Shown here piece by piece: positions 18,793 to 26,851 of a DNA stretch of 64,000 nt. The position numbers were made by a program, and so were the translations under genes. The DNA lies in contig NZ_CP157005.1 in NCBI RefSeq assembly GCF_039904985.1, positions 4,731,501-4,795,500 on the forward strand, written 5' to 3'. This stretch comes from Methylomonas sp. AM2-LC (GTDB lineage: Bacteria; Pseudomonadota; Gammaproteobacteria; Methylococcales; Methylomonadaceae). Every line of letters begins with the position of its first letter. Positions within the stretch are counted from its first letter, which is position 1. The notes under the pieces were generated by a model. It did not search any database, was not told the origin of the DNA, and saw only the letters and a list, made by a program, of their open reading frames with translations.

Positions 18793-19350
18793 CTAATTGT
18801 TATCCGTGGTTTTTCTACCTCCTTGCGGCAATGTTCGTAGTTCTGTGTCGGTTTGTGAGTTATCCAGGTCGCGTGCTTTTTCAGGCGGACGTTGCTCGAC
18901 TTGCAGCGGCACCAGCGAAGGACTGATGGTCGGAGCGCTTTTGCCTATCATCCAGCGGCGGGGCTCGATTTCGGTATAGACATAGTTGGAGACCATCAAA
19001 TCGCCTTCGGCATCTTCCCAGGGCGCAATCCAAATTCGCATCACCTGGGCCGGGGTACGAATCGGCGTGGGATCGTCGATTTTCGGCACTGGTTGTTGGA
19101 GTATCGGTGTTGGCGGTAAACTGCTTAATGAAGCGGCACTATCGGTTTGTGCATTTACGCCTGCCACATTCACCTCGCTCGTTTTCGTGGGATCAGGCAA
19201 GGCTTTGTCCGATAGCTGGTAAGCCTCGGTCGTCGATAGACACTTGGGGTCTTCCGGCATGCCTTTACAGCCGTATTCGGTCGTCGCGCAGCCGCTGGCT
19301 AATATGCTGATCAAGACCACAGGAATTCGGTAATCAATACGATGGCTCAC
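18793..19350 (-). CDS. traV: TraV, outer-membrane lipoprotein of the transfer channel
   Basis: The protein has 185 residues and starts at GTG, overlapping the dsbC stop by 4 bp. The signal peptide ends in a lipobox LASGC. The TraV cysteine pair follows directly (YGCKGMPEDPKCLS). A proline-rich middle leads into a C-terminal part RIWIAPWEDAEGDLMVSNYVYTEIE. TraV anchors the TraK-TraB core complex in the outer membrane. Confidence 0.9.
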   Translation of the reverse strand: MSHRIDYRIPVVLISILASGCATTEYGCKGMPEDPKCLSTTEAYQLSDKALPDPTKTSEVNVAGVNAQTDSAASLSSLPPTPILQQPVPKIDDPTPIRTPAQVMRIWIAPWEDAEGDLMVSNYVYTEIEPRRWMIGKSAPTISPSLVPLQVEQRPPEKARDLDNSQTDTELRTLPQGGRKTTDNN

Positions 19351-20231
19351 GGCTTTTTCTCCTGGTGGTCTGCTTTGGAATCGGGTTGTGCTGTTAAAGG
19401 CAACGCAGCTGATTTAGGTATCGGGGAATTTACCGGTAACGTAGTGATCGCCGGTTTATTTTCCAGCCAATCGACTAACGATTCTGGTGCTCCGCTATGG
19501 GTACGGCCGTCCGGCGCAATCAGAAACGGCACGCCCTGGATGCCGAATAATTTGGCGGTAACCACCGCTTTTTGCAGTGGCTCACGATTGCATTGCGTGG
19601 GGTTATCGGTAGGTAAGCCAGCATAATCCTGCTTCAACAACCGGTCTTTAACGGACTCCTGCGCTTTTTTGTCGTTGGAAGCCAATTGACAGGCCAGTTG
19701 CAAGGCCACGTTTTGCGATTCCTGACCCAGTATCGGCACCATCACCAGTTTGAAGGTGTACTTGTCCTGTAAGGCTTGCAGGTCTTTCATCACCTTGCCG
19801 CAATACGGGCAGCGTGGATCAATGATCGCCAACACCGTTTCCTTGCCATGTCCAACCGTCACAGGCCCCAGGTCGTCCAGATTGAGTTTCATCCTTGATA
19901 GATCGATACGATTGGCAATCTTGTCGATATCGGCAATGTCCTTGATTTCCTGGCTAGTCCAGACATCGATCATTTTGCCGCCCACAATGCCGAAGCGGCC
20001 ATTGCTGGAAACAAACATGATCTGGTCACCGGTCTTGATCATCTTTAAACCGGTAATCGGTAAATCCTGCATGCCATCTATCTTGGCGGACAGCAATCCA
20101 GCGCCCAGTGTGGAAGCATTCGGTTTGGCCGCTTCGATCGCTTGAACTGGTTGCATAAACAATGAAAATCCGGCCTGAACAACCAGAGATACCTGCAAAA
20201 TAGTCAGAAGGGATACTTTCGGCATTGGCAT
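19347..20231 (-). CDS. dsbC: DsbC-like periplasmic disulfide isomerase
   Basis: The protein has 294 residues with a signal peptide ending near VQAIEA. An N-terminal dimerisation domain is followed by a thioredoxin fold with active site DPRCPYCGKVMKDL near residue 144 and a cis-proline region QGVPFLIAPDGR. It probably isomerises disulfides in the Cys-rich TraN, TraU and TraH. A DsbC gene among tra genes is typical of SXT and IncA/C elements. A 55-bp gap separates it from traB. Confidence 0.9.
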   Translation of the reverse strand: MPMPKVSLLTILQVSLVVQAGFSLFMQPVQAIEAAKPNASTLGAGLLSAKIDGMQDLPITGLKMIKTGDQIMFVSSNGRFGIVGGKMIDVWTSQEIKDIADIDKIANRIDLSRMKLNLDDLGPVTVGHGKETVLAIIDPRCPYCGKVMKDLQALQDKYTFKLVMVPILGQESQNVALQLACQLASNDKKAQESVKDRLLKQDYAGLPTDNPTQCNREPLQKAVVTAKLFGIQGVPFLIAPDGRTHSGAPESLVDWLENKPAITTLPVNSPIPKSAALPLTAQPDSKADHQEKKP

Positions 20232-20286
20232 AGTCGGTGCTCTTGGGTTGATGAAAAAAACGGTTGATAACGTTGAGAAAATTGCA

Positions 20287-21672
20287 TTAGGCCGGCATGT
20301 TAAGTTTCAGTGACGTGCCTTTTTGCACGATGAAATTGACTTGCCGGGTGGCGTCGACTTCGATCACCGGGTAAATCTCTTCGGCCATATCCATATAAAA
20401 ATGTGAAAGTCGATCCATGGCGTAACCCGCGCCGCGCAAGGTGCCGCCTTCCATGGACTGTTGTGAAAAGGTGCTTTGGAATGGCGTGGTTCCGGATAGA
20501 GCCCCGACACCGCCGGTCATCAGCACCGGAATCTGGTTTCGGCCAAAGGCATCAGAAAAGCCGCGCAGAAAGCCCGCCATCAAGGCCTGACCCAGCAATG
20601 CGCCTTGCTTGGAAATCACCCGGCCGCGCACCCCGTTCTTACCGTCTTCACCGGTGGCGTATGCATTCATCGGCACTTCGATAATGCCGCCGTCCTGACG
20701 GACACAGGAAAAGGTCTCGCCGCGAAAATACGCACGTTCAGAGCTCAAATCGCCAAAGCCGGAGGCCAATAGAAAGCACTCACGCAGATCGGCGTGGAAA
20801 CGATTAGGTAAAATGGCTTCTTTCTTGATCCGGAACAGCACCGGCATGGGTTCCTTCTTGGCTCGCTTGCCAGTTGGAGCATCCAGGCCGTTTAACAACA
20901 CGCCGGTTAAAATGCTGCCGGCAGGAATAAAGACTTCGCTGTGTTTGGCCTGGGGTTCGGATACGGGTTTAGCCTCTTGTGGCTTTTCATCCTTGATCAC
21001 GCGAATTTGTAACGCCGCTGGATGCTGGGCATCGGCGGCAGTATGGTTGCCTGAAGCATTCGGATTGCCGTGCGTAACCGGTGCCGGAATAGCCGCTTGC
21101 TCAAATACGCGGGTGAGATCGTCGTTATCCGGCGTTGTCCGGTCACCTCTTGAGCGTCTGCGGTCTGGATAGGCGCCAACGGTTGGGTCATTGAGTACCC
21201 CCACTGGATTTGATCCAGTTGCACCCGAAGCTGGAACAGAAGAATCGGCAGCTGGTTGCGCGGTAGCCACCGGTTTGTTTTTGATGGTCTCCAATTCGCC
21301 AGCGACGACTTTTAATTTGGCGTCGTAAGCTTCACGTTCAGCCGTCGTCCATTGTTTAAAGCGCTGCTCATCGGATTGATTTTCACGTTTTTGCTGTTCC
21401 TCAATCGCCGCCAGACGCCGACTTTGCTCTTCGTTCTTTTGCAGTAAATCGCGTAACTGGGCGGAAATACCGTCTATGCCTAAGGAGCGCGGATCGCTGT
21501 CGGTCAGGATGTGTTGAATCACGGCCTGCTTATTGGACGGTTTAGCGACTTCCGGTGAAAATGAAGCCAGTGCGATAATGGTACCGACCAACACCGTGCC
21601 GATACTGCCGACCGCCAAATTGCGTTTACTGGTCGGACTGAGCCCTGACCACCAGCTATTCATGCCCGTCAT
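20287..21672 (-). CDS. traB: TraB, inner-membrane/periplasmic core scaffold (VirB10-like)
   Basis: The protein has 461 residues. One transmembrane helix near residues 18-35 (LAVGSIGTVLVGTIIAL) is followed by a coiled coil (residues 60-130, with LLQKNEEQSRRLAAIEEQQK). A linker rich in charged and small residues comes next, then the VirB10/TrbI beta-barrel domain: VFIPAGSILTGVLLNGLDAP and RGRVISKQGALLG near the end. It links the inner membrane to the TraK-TraV ring. It abuts traK through a shared TAATG. Confidence 0.94.
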   Translation of the reverse strand: MTGMNSWWSGLSPTSKRNLAVGSIGTVLVGTIIALASFSPEVAKPSNKQAVIQHILTDSDPRSLGIDGISAQLRDLLQKNEEQSRRLAAIEEQQKRENQSDEQRFKQWTTAEREAYDAKLKVVAGELETIKNKPVATAQPAADSSVPASGATGSNPVGVLNDPTVGAYPDRRRSRGDRTTPDNDDLTRVFEQAAIPAPVTHGNPNASGNHTAADAQHPAALQIRVIKDEKPQEAKPVSEPQAKHSEVFIPAGSILTGVLLNGLDAPTGKRAKKEPMPVLFRIKKEAILPNRFHADLRECFLLASGFGDLSSERAYFRGETFSCVRQDGGIIEVPMNAYATGEDGKNGVRGRVISKQGALLGQALMAGFLRGFSDAFGRNQIPVLMTGGVGALSGTTPFQSTFSQQSMEGGTLRGAGYAMDRLSHFYMDMAEEIYPVIEVDATRQVNFIVQKGTSLKLNMPA

Positions 21673-22646
21673 TAGGGAACGCTCCGGGTCAGCAAAGATG
21701 GTCTGAGAGTCGACGCCTGTTCGGCTTGGCGTCTCACGACGACATAGAGTTCGGTGGATTCATTGGCGCCCAACACTACTTTGGGCCAAGCGGCTACAGC
21801 CAATACCTCAGCTTGGGTCGTGGCGCAGGAGCGTTCATCGAATTCGATGGCAGCTGAACCGGTGTTACGAACAATGCCGACCAATATCAACATGTCCTGA
21901 CCTTCCAGGACTTGGCCAGTTTTAATCTGCACTTGGTTTTGCAGGCACCGGATGCTCTCGCCGTGACTGGGATCGCGCAGGGAAAATCCCGCTGGCGTTT
22001 TTTGCAGACCCAGATCGCGGAAGGTTTTTTTTAGATGCGAAATGTATTCCTGTTCCTGGTCGGCGGCTTTGGCTGAAGAAGCGGTTTTGGCCTGCTGTTG
22101 CAGTTGGGTCAGGACTTTATAGCTATCCTTGTCCAAGCTCAGATGAATCTCGCGAGCGGGAATCCGTTTTGGGATCAGTGTCAGTGACAAAGCGATGTCC
22201 TGATTGTCACCGGGTGTGATATATAAGGTAACTGGCGTTTCATCGGCAGTGGCAACATAGACAATTTTGCCTTTGGTGCTGGTAGTCGCCTGACTGGTAG
22301 TAGTCACCACTGGGTTATCGAACGGTGTCACCAGGCGATTTAAATGACCAACCGCTATCGGCATCAATTCGTTGATACCCGGTTTGATCTGAATTTGTTG
22401 AGGTGCAACCGAAGTGGCTTGTTGCTCGGCGGCTTTAAGGACGCTGGCGTCAATTGGGGGTAATTCGATTTGCATATCGGACGGATCGGAAACGACAGTT
22501 GCTGATGAATCGACCAAAGGTGTTGATTGCAGTGTCCGATTAGCCGCTGGTGACGCAGGCGGGAAAACGTTATTGTGTAAATCCTCGGCGGACAAAGGTG
22601 CGCTGATGGTCAGCAACAAGGCAACATGGCGGCAGGTTTTGATCAT
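21672..22646 (-). CDS. traK: TraK, secretin-like core complex protein (VirB9-like)
   Basis: The protein has 324 residues with a signal peptide ending near SAED. The first 80 residues after it are low-complexity. The TraK domain covers about 90-320, with TRLVTPFDNPVV-type NRLVTPFDNPVVTT followed by GKIVYVATADETPVTLYI and a long C-terminal beta region. It forms the outer-membrane core ring with TraB and TraV. It overlaps traE by 4 bp. Confidence 0.9.
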   Translation of the reverse strand: MIKTCRHVALLLTISAPLSAEDLHNNVFPPASPAANRTLQSTPLVDSSATVVSDPSDMQIELPPIDASVLKAAEQQATSVAPQQIQIKPGINELMPIAVGHLNRLVTPFDNPVVTTTSQATTSTKGKIVYVATADETPVTLYITPGDNQDIALSLTLIPKRIPAREIHLSLDKDSYKVLTQLQQQAKTASSAKAADQEQEYISHLKKTFRDLGLQKTPAGFSLRDPSHGESIRCLQNQVQIKTGQVLEGQDMLILVGIVRNTGSAAIEFDERSCATTQAEVLAVAAWPKVVLGANESTELYVVVRRQAEQASTLRPSLLTRSVP

Positions 22647-23254
22647 GGCTTATTGGCTCTCTGTTGGGATTGCAGGACTTTCAGACGTTCCAGGGTTCTG
22701 GGGTCTTCGGGATAGACATCGATAAACTCCAGGCGCGGCCGGTAGTTTTTGATGGCGATGATGAATTCGTAGGTGCGCGGTTTAACGTCCGGCTTGGAAC
22801 TGGGGCCTTGGCTTTTCAGTTCACCGGTGACAAACACCTTGTTGGTCTCGGCTTCGTAATCGACATGCCGGGGGGTAAAGCTGATTGCCACCCGGTCCAT
22901 TTTGATTGCCTTGATCTGATCGGTCATGGCATCCAACACGGTACGGTAAATCTCTGGCGCCAGTAAAGGCTCAATGGCGGTTTTCAGGAAATCTGCGTTG
23001 GCTGGCGTGGTATTACCCAACAGCTCCGCCAGAAACAAACCCCAGGACTCTTTGAACTCGCTGGACGCAGTAGTGCGGGTCACTTCGACTTCCTTGGTCA
23101 AAGATGGCGGCACCAAGATAATGCTGCGTTCGGTACGCCAGGCGGCCAGAGAGGTGATGACGCAAATCACCAGCAATCCCAAAATAATGACTCGGCTGAA
23201 ACGGTTTTCCGTTTCATGTCCTTCCCAGGTATTGAGAAAATCCGATAACTTCAT
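22643..23254 (-). CDS. traE: TraE, inner-membrane core protein (VirB5/VirB8-region type)
   Basis: The protein has 203 residues with one transmembrane helix near residues 23-42 (VIILGLLVICVITSLAAW). The periplasmic part is typical of TraE: SIILVPPSLTKEVEV, SSEFKESWGLFLAELLGN, then RPRLEFIDVYPEDPRT. Translation is coupled to traL and traK by 4-bp overlaps. Confidence 0.92.
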   Translation of the reverse strand: MKLSDFLNTWEGHETENRFSRVIILGLLVICVITSLAAWRTERSIILVPPSLTKEVEVTRTTASSEFKESWGLFLAELLGNTTPANADFLKTAIEPLLAPEIYRTVLDAMTDQIKAIKMDRVAISFTPRHVDYEAETNKVFVTGELKSQGPSSKPDVKPRTYEFIIAIKNYRPRLEFIDVYPEDPRTLERLKVLQSQQRANKP

Positions 23255-23532
23255 GGGTAAAAGCGCCGAATGTACGGATTAGGGATGGTGATGGCTTTGC
23301 TGGGCAGTAATCCCAACCAATAGATGGCGTGTAAGGTATAGCCATCTGGACGGTTATCCCTAAAACGCCGGTAGAATTTAACGGCTATCACCGCGATCAC
23401 CAACGCTGGAATAAATTGATCGATCAACATGCCGGTGAGCATGCAGACCATGAACGGCACCATCTCATCTGCGCTCCATAGCAAAATATGGATCGGATCG
23501 TCGATAGTTTTAGGGATGGCTACGGGTTCCAT
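23251..23532 (-). CDS. traL: TraL, first gene of the pilus-assembly operon
   Basis: The product has 93 residues, a normal TraL length. It has IPKTIDDPIHILLWSADEMV, then two membrane segments and a C-terminal GLLPSKAITIPNPYIRRFYP. TraL is a small inner-membrane protein needed early in pilus assembly. It opens the operon that runs to traN, and the shared tra motif lies 46 nt before its ATG. Confidence 0.92.
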   Translation of the reverse strand: MEPVAIPKTIDDPIHILLWSADEMVPFMVCMLTGMLIDQFIPALVIAVIAVKFYRRFRDNRPDGYTLHAIYWLGLLPSKAITIPNPYIRRFYP

Positions 23533-23578
23533 AATGACCTCCAGTAAGGATGGTCACTATTTTGTTTTATTCGATTGG

Positions 23579-23595
23579 ATCTTTGTCTGCCGCAG
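23579..23595 (-). promoter_or_regulatory. Candidate transfer-regulon box upstream of traL
   Basis: On the minus strand this reads CTGCGGCAGACAAAGAT, close to the copies near 40.7 and 45.3 kb (CTGCGTCAGACAAATCA, CTGCGTCGGCAAATCA). It ends 46 nt before the traL start. A role as an activator site is inference from its position before transfer operons. Confidence 0.5.
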
Positions 23596-23750
23596 ATGCC
23601 GAAATTGCAGATCTAAATCTGCTAAATTCATTTAATTTTGTGGTATAGGTCCGTCAAGAGGTGTAATAATTTCTCAGCCGAGGCTTCGTTCCTTACACAG
23701 CAATTCGATTCCCGATTCCGGTAAAGCAACTTGAAATTAGTCATCGAAAC

Positions 23751-23784
23751 CTCTATTATGGCTATAACTATAGCCATAATAGAG
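23751..23784. promoter_or_regulatory. Perfect 34-bp palindrome: operator of the Phd/VapC pair
   Basis: CTCTATTATGGCTATA, then AC, then its exact reverse complement, end 9 nt before the antitoxin ATG. Phd-family antitoxins bind palindromes of this kind to repress their own operon. The AT-rich centre may overlap the -10. Confidence 0.75.
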
Positions 23785-23793
23785 TAGTTAACC

Positions 23794-24072
23794 ATGAAAA
23801 CCAGCACCATAGCCGAGGCAAAAAACAACCTGTCACAATTGATCCATCAACTTGAATCGGATGATGCCATTCATCTTACCCGCCATGGCAAGCCGGTAGC
23901 GGTGATGTTGTCAGAAGCCAATTATCAAAAGCTCACCCATAAAGAAAATAACTTGTATCAAGCCATCCAGCAATGGCGAACTAACTTGGAGGGTGATAGC
24001 GCACTCACAGATACTGAGCTTAAAAACATACGTTCGACCAGTCAGGGACGAGAGTTTTCATGGGACAAATAA
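23794..24072 (+). CDS. Phd/YefM-family antitoxin
   Basis: The protein has 92 residues. The N-terminal Phd/YefM fold is clear: MKTSTIAEAKNNLSQLIHQL, then IHLTRHGKPVAVMLSEANYQKL. The C-terminal 40 residues would bind the toxin. It overlaps the PIN gene by 13 bp and follows a perfect palindrome, so it probably represses its own operon with the toxin as co-repressor. Confidence 0.9.
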   Translation: MKTSTIAEAKNNLSQLIHQLESDDAIHLTRHGKPVAVMLSEANYQKLTHKENNLYQAIQQWRTNLEGDSALTDTELKNIRSTSQGREFSWDK

Positions 24073-24482
24073 CCTATTTGCTGGATAGCAACATACTTTC
24101 AGAACCCGCACGCTTAGAACCCGATGAAAAAGTATTACAACAATTTGCCGATCATGATGGCAAATATGCAACGGCATCAATTGTATGGCATGAACTGGTG
24201 TATGGTTGCGAGTTACTGACTGCGTCAAAAAGAAAAAAACAACTACAGTCTTATTTGGCGATGTTATTGGCGAATGGATTGGTTGTGCTGCCTTTCGACC
24301 AAGCTGCTGCTGAGTGGTACGCAAAAGAGCGGGCTCGCTTGCAAAAGCAAGGAAAAACCTGCGCTTATGCAGATGGCGAGATTGCCGCCATTGCCGTTAG
24401 CCAAAATTTAACTCTGGTAACCCGAAACACGAAGGACTTTGATGGCTTTCAGAATTTGGCCTTAGAAAACTGGTTTGAATAA
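24060..24482 (+). CDS. vapC: VapC-type PIN-domain toxin
   Basis: The protein has 140 residues, a normal VapC length. Acidic PIN residues are present: YLLDSNILSEPAR at the start, IVWHELVYG near residue 44, CAYADGEIAAIAV near residue 101, and LVTRNTKDFDGF near 120. It would be an RNase held inactive by the upstream Phd-type antitoxin. This is the second PIN toxin on the element. Confidence 0.92.
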   Translation: MGQITYLLDSNILSEPARLEPDEKVLQQFADHDGKYATASIVWHELVYGCELLTASKRKKQLQSYLAMLLANGLVVLPFDQAAAEWYAKERARLQKQGKTCAYADGEIAAIAVSQNLTLVTRNTKDFDGFQNLALENWFE

Positions 24483-25065
24483 GCAGCGAAATACTGATAT
24501 TCGCCTAATGTTTGCAAGAAATCATAGTCATTATCATCAACGTTACCAAAGAATAACCAATCTAAGGTACCTGACAATGAGTAACAGGCAGAATAAGAAA
24601 ATAAAAAATCGAAACATTCAACCTTGTTTTGATTTTCGTAATCAGTTTTCTTATACTTTTTCTCAGTCAAACGGTCGAATTGTTTACAGCAAGACAATCG
24701 CTAGTTTTTCTTGCGGTTGGTATTTCCAAACCAGTAATACCAAGGGTTACAAGGCAACTTTACTCATTTACGAAGCAATCCTTACGGTCGGCCATGAATA
24801 TGGGGGGGGGTTAGCTAGTGAACGGGTCCTAAATAATCAAAAATGTGTGGTTTCACACAGTCTATATGGGATATGCCATATTTTTTAATTGCTTAAACAA
24901 AAAAACATATAAATATTAATAACATGCAGACGGCTCAATAATTGCATTAATTTGGGTGTTTTGAAAATAGTAAAACCAATCTTTTAGCAAATCAATCTCC
25001 ATGAGTAGCCAATTCCGCAAAATCAACGACTTGTTTATTAAAGCGCCTGCCAACAATCTGCTAGC
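24483..25065. other. 583-bp stretch with no supported gene
   Basis: Frames of 137 and 82 codons exist here on the two strands, but neither shows family resemblance or a convincing ribosome site. A run of nine G lies at 24802-24810. The last 150 bp are AT-rich and should hold the sigma-factor promoter. This may be a scar between the toxin-antitoxin pair and the iron cassette. Confidence 0.5.
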
Positions 25066-25581
25066 ATGACAACACCCGCTTCCAATATCCTCAATATCAG
25101 CGCCTTATTCAACGCTCATCGAGTCGAGTTAGTTAGACATGTTGCCAATATTGTAAAATGCGACGAAACAGCCGTGGATATTGCTCAGGAAAGTTATCTT
25201 ATTCTTTCCAAATCCGCACAAGAGCAAATTATTCAACATCCTCGTGGATTCCTGTTTCGCATTGCCATCAATCTTGCTTTAAATCACCTCAGGCGCAACA
25301 AAGTTGCTGAATCGTATTCCCATTATCTGGTTGCTGATGATATTAACGCCCCTTCAACGGAGCATCTGGTTAACCAGCAGGAGCGCCTGGATTTTTTTAT
25401 TCAGATTGTTGAAGAACTACCACCCCGTTGCCGTGATGCTTTTATACTGCATAAGGTGCAAGGAATGAGTATGAAGGAAGTGGCTAATGAGTTGGATGTT
25501 ACCGTCAAAGCAGTGGAAAGACTTATCGCAAAAGGACTTAAGTATTGTCGTGATAAAATGTTAGAAAGGGATGCCGACTAA
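25066..25581 (+). CDS. fecI: FecI-like ECF sigma factor
   Basis: The protein has 171 residues with sigma-70 region 2 (FNAHRVELVRHVANIV, ETAVDIAQESYLIL) and region 4 (LPPRCRDAFILHKVQGMSMKEVANELDVTVKAVERLIAKGL). It belongs to the FecI group that controls TonB-dependent iron uptake. The anti-sigma regulator and the receptor follow directly, so it probably directs transcription of the receptor gene when the ligand is bound. Confidence 0.92.
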   Translation: MTTPASNILNISALFNAHRVELVRHVANIVKCDETAVDIAQESYLILSKSAQEQIIQHPRGFLFRIAINLALNHLRRNKVAESYSHYLVADDINAPSTEHLVNQQERLDFFIQIVEELPPRCRDAFILHKVQGMSMKEVANELDVTVKAVERLIAKGLKYCRDKMLERDAD

Positions 25582-25713
25582 AGGGTATTTCCAGAACAGA
25601 TGCGCATTAACTATGCAAAGTCTATTGAGGTATTTTTTACATTTGGTTATATCGTGAAAGTGTTTTTATCCGAAATGAAGTGCCTACCTTATATATTCAA
25701 TACAAAACTCGCC

Positions 25714-26700
25714 ATGCGCAAACCCATCAACACGATTTTTTCCGAGCCAGCCAGTGAGCAAGATAACCTGATTGCTGAGCAAGCGTTAGACTGGTTTACC
25801 CATATTCAAACCGGAGGATTGTCAGCAGAAGAGAAAATTGAGTTTGAAGTTTGGAAATCACAAAATCCAGCACATCAGCAGGCCTATAACGAAGCTGCGC
25901 AACTATGGAGTGACGCCGATTTCAATCAGGCGTTAACACTTTCTCGCTTGTCCTATACAACTTTAAAAACACAGCGTAAGCATAAGCTCTGGAATAGAAC
26001 TCTGCCTTTAGCGCTTGCTGCTAGTTTCGTATTTTGCTTGATATTGTTTGATCCGATTACCAAAATTCAGGCCGATTACTACACTTCGGTAGGCGAAACA
26101 CAAACAGTTCAACTCAAAGATGGCTCCAGTATTACCCTAAACACCGATACTGCCATTTCAGTCGCTTATAAAAACGATGAGCGTTACATTCATTTGCTTA
26201 AAGGCGAAGCTTACTTTGACGTCCAGCCTGATACGACCAAACCTTTTGTTGTTGACAGCGGAAATACTGAAACACGGGTGTTAGGTACGCGTTTTATTGT
26301 GCAGGAAACACAAACAGAAGATAAAATCACCGTGATAAAGGGGTTGGTTCAAGTCAGCAATGTGGAATTGCAGCAACGTGCTTTATTACATCCTGACCAA
26401 CAAGTGACAAATACAAACGCTGGTCTTACTGCCGTCCAATCCATTATCAATAACCAACATTCAACCTGGCTCAATGGCCGTCTGTCTTTTCAAGATACTC
26501 CCCTGGCCGATGTGATCAGAGAAATGGATAGATACCTACCCGGTGTGATTCTCTTCAGTGACAGCCATCTGAAAACCTACCGGATCAATGCTCGATTTGA
26601 TCTTACTCAACCTATTTTGGCGCTTGACACTCTTGAACAAACCTTGCCAATTAAAATTACTCACGTCACTAACTGGTTGACAGTGATCAGCCAACTCTAA
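25714..26700 (+). CDS. fecR: FecR-like anti-sigma/signal transducer
   Basis: Start ATG 25714 (MRKPIN) gives 328 residues, the usual FecR length; the frame stays open for 38 more codons upstream. The N-terminal cytoplasmic part has the FecR motif IAEQALDWFTHIQTGGLSAE and then WKSQNPAHQQAYNEA. A membrane helix PLALAASFVFCLILF is near residue 92. The periplasmic FecR domain follows: YYTSVGETQTVQLKDGS, GEAYFDVQPDTTKPF and VLGTRFIV. It relays receptor occupancy to the FecI-like sigma factor. Confidence 0.9.
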   Translation: MRKPINTIFSEPASEQDNLIAEQALDWFTHIQTGGLSAEEKIEFEVWKSQNPAHQQAYNEAAQLWSDADFNQALTLSRLSYTTLKTQRKHKLWNRTLPLALAASFVFCLILFDPITKIQADYYTSVGETQTVQLKDGSSITLNTDTAISVAYKNDERYIHLLKGEAYFDVQPDTTKPFVVDSGNTETRVLGTRFIVQETQTEDKITVIKGLVQVSNVELQQRALLHPDQQVTNTNAGLTAVQSIINNQHSTWLNGRLSFQDTPLADVIREMDRYLPGVILFSDSHLKTYRINARFDLTQPILALDTLEQTLPIKITHVTNWLTVISQL

Positions 26701-26851
26701 CGTCGACCTGATCAATTTTACTTGTGGGTAAAAAAAATTAACATCGAAGGGGGATTTTTAACGCTCAATTGTCTTACATACAACCCGTATGAATTTGTGT
26801 CGAAAGAGACAGGATTTATGCAGGCAATAATGTCAACAAAGGAGTTTATAC

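Noticed and set aside
24802..24810. Run of nine G as a possible phase-variation tract
   Set aside because: It is not inside or directly before a supported gene, so no switching role can be argued.
24475..24888. 137-codon plus-strand frame after vapC
   Set aside because: It has no recognisable domain, no ribosome site, overlaps the toxin stop, and includes a run of nine G. It is treated as non-coding.
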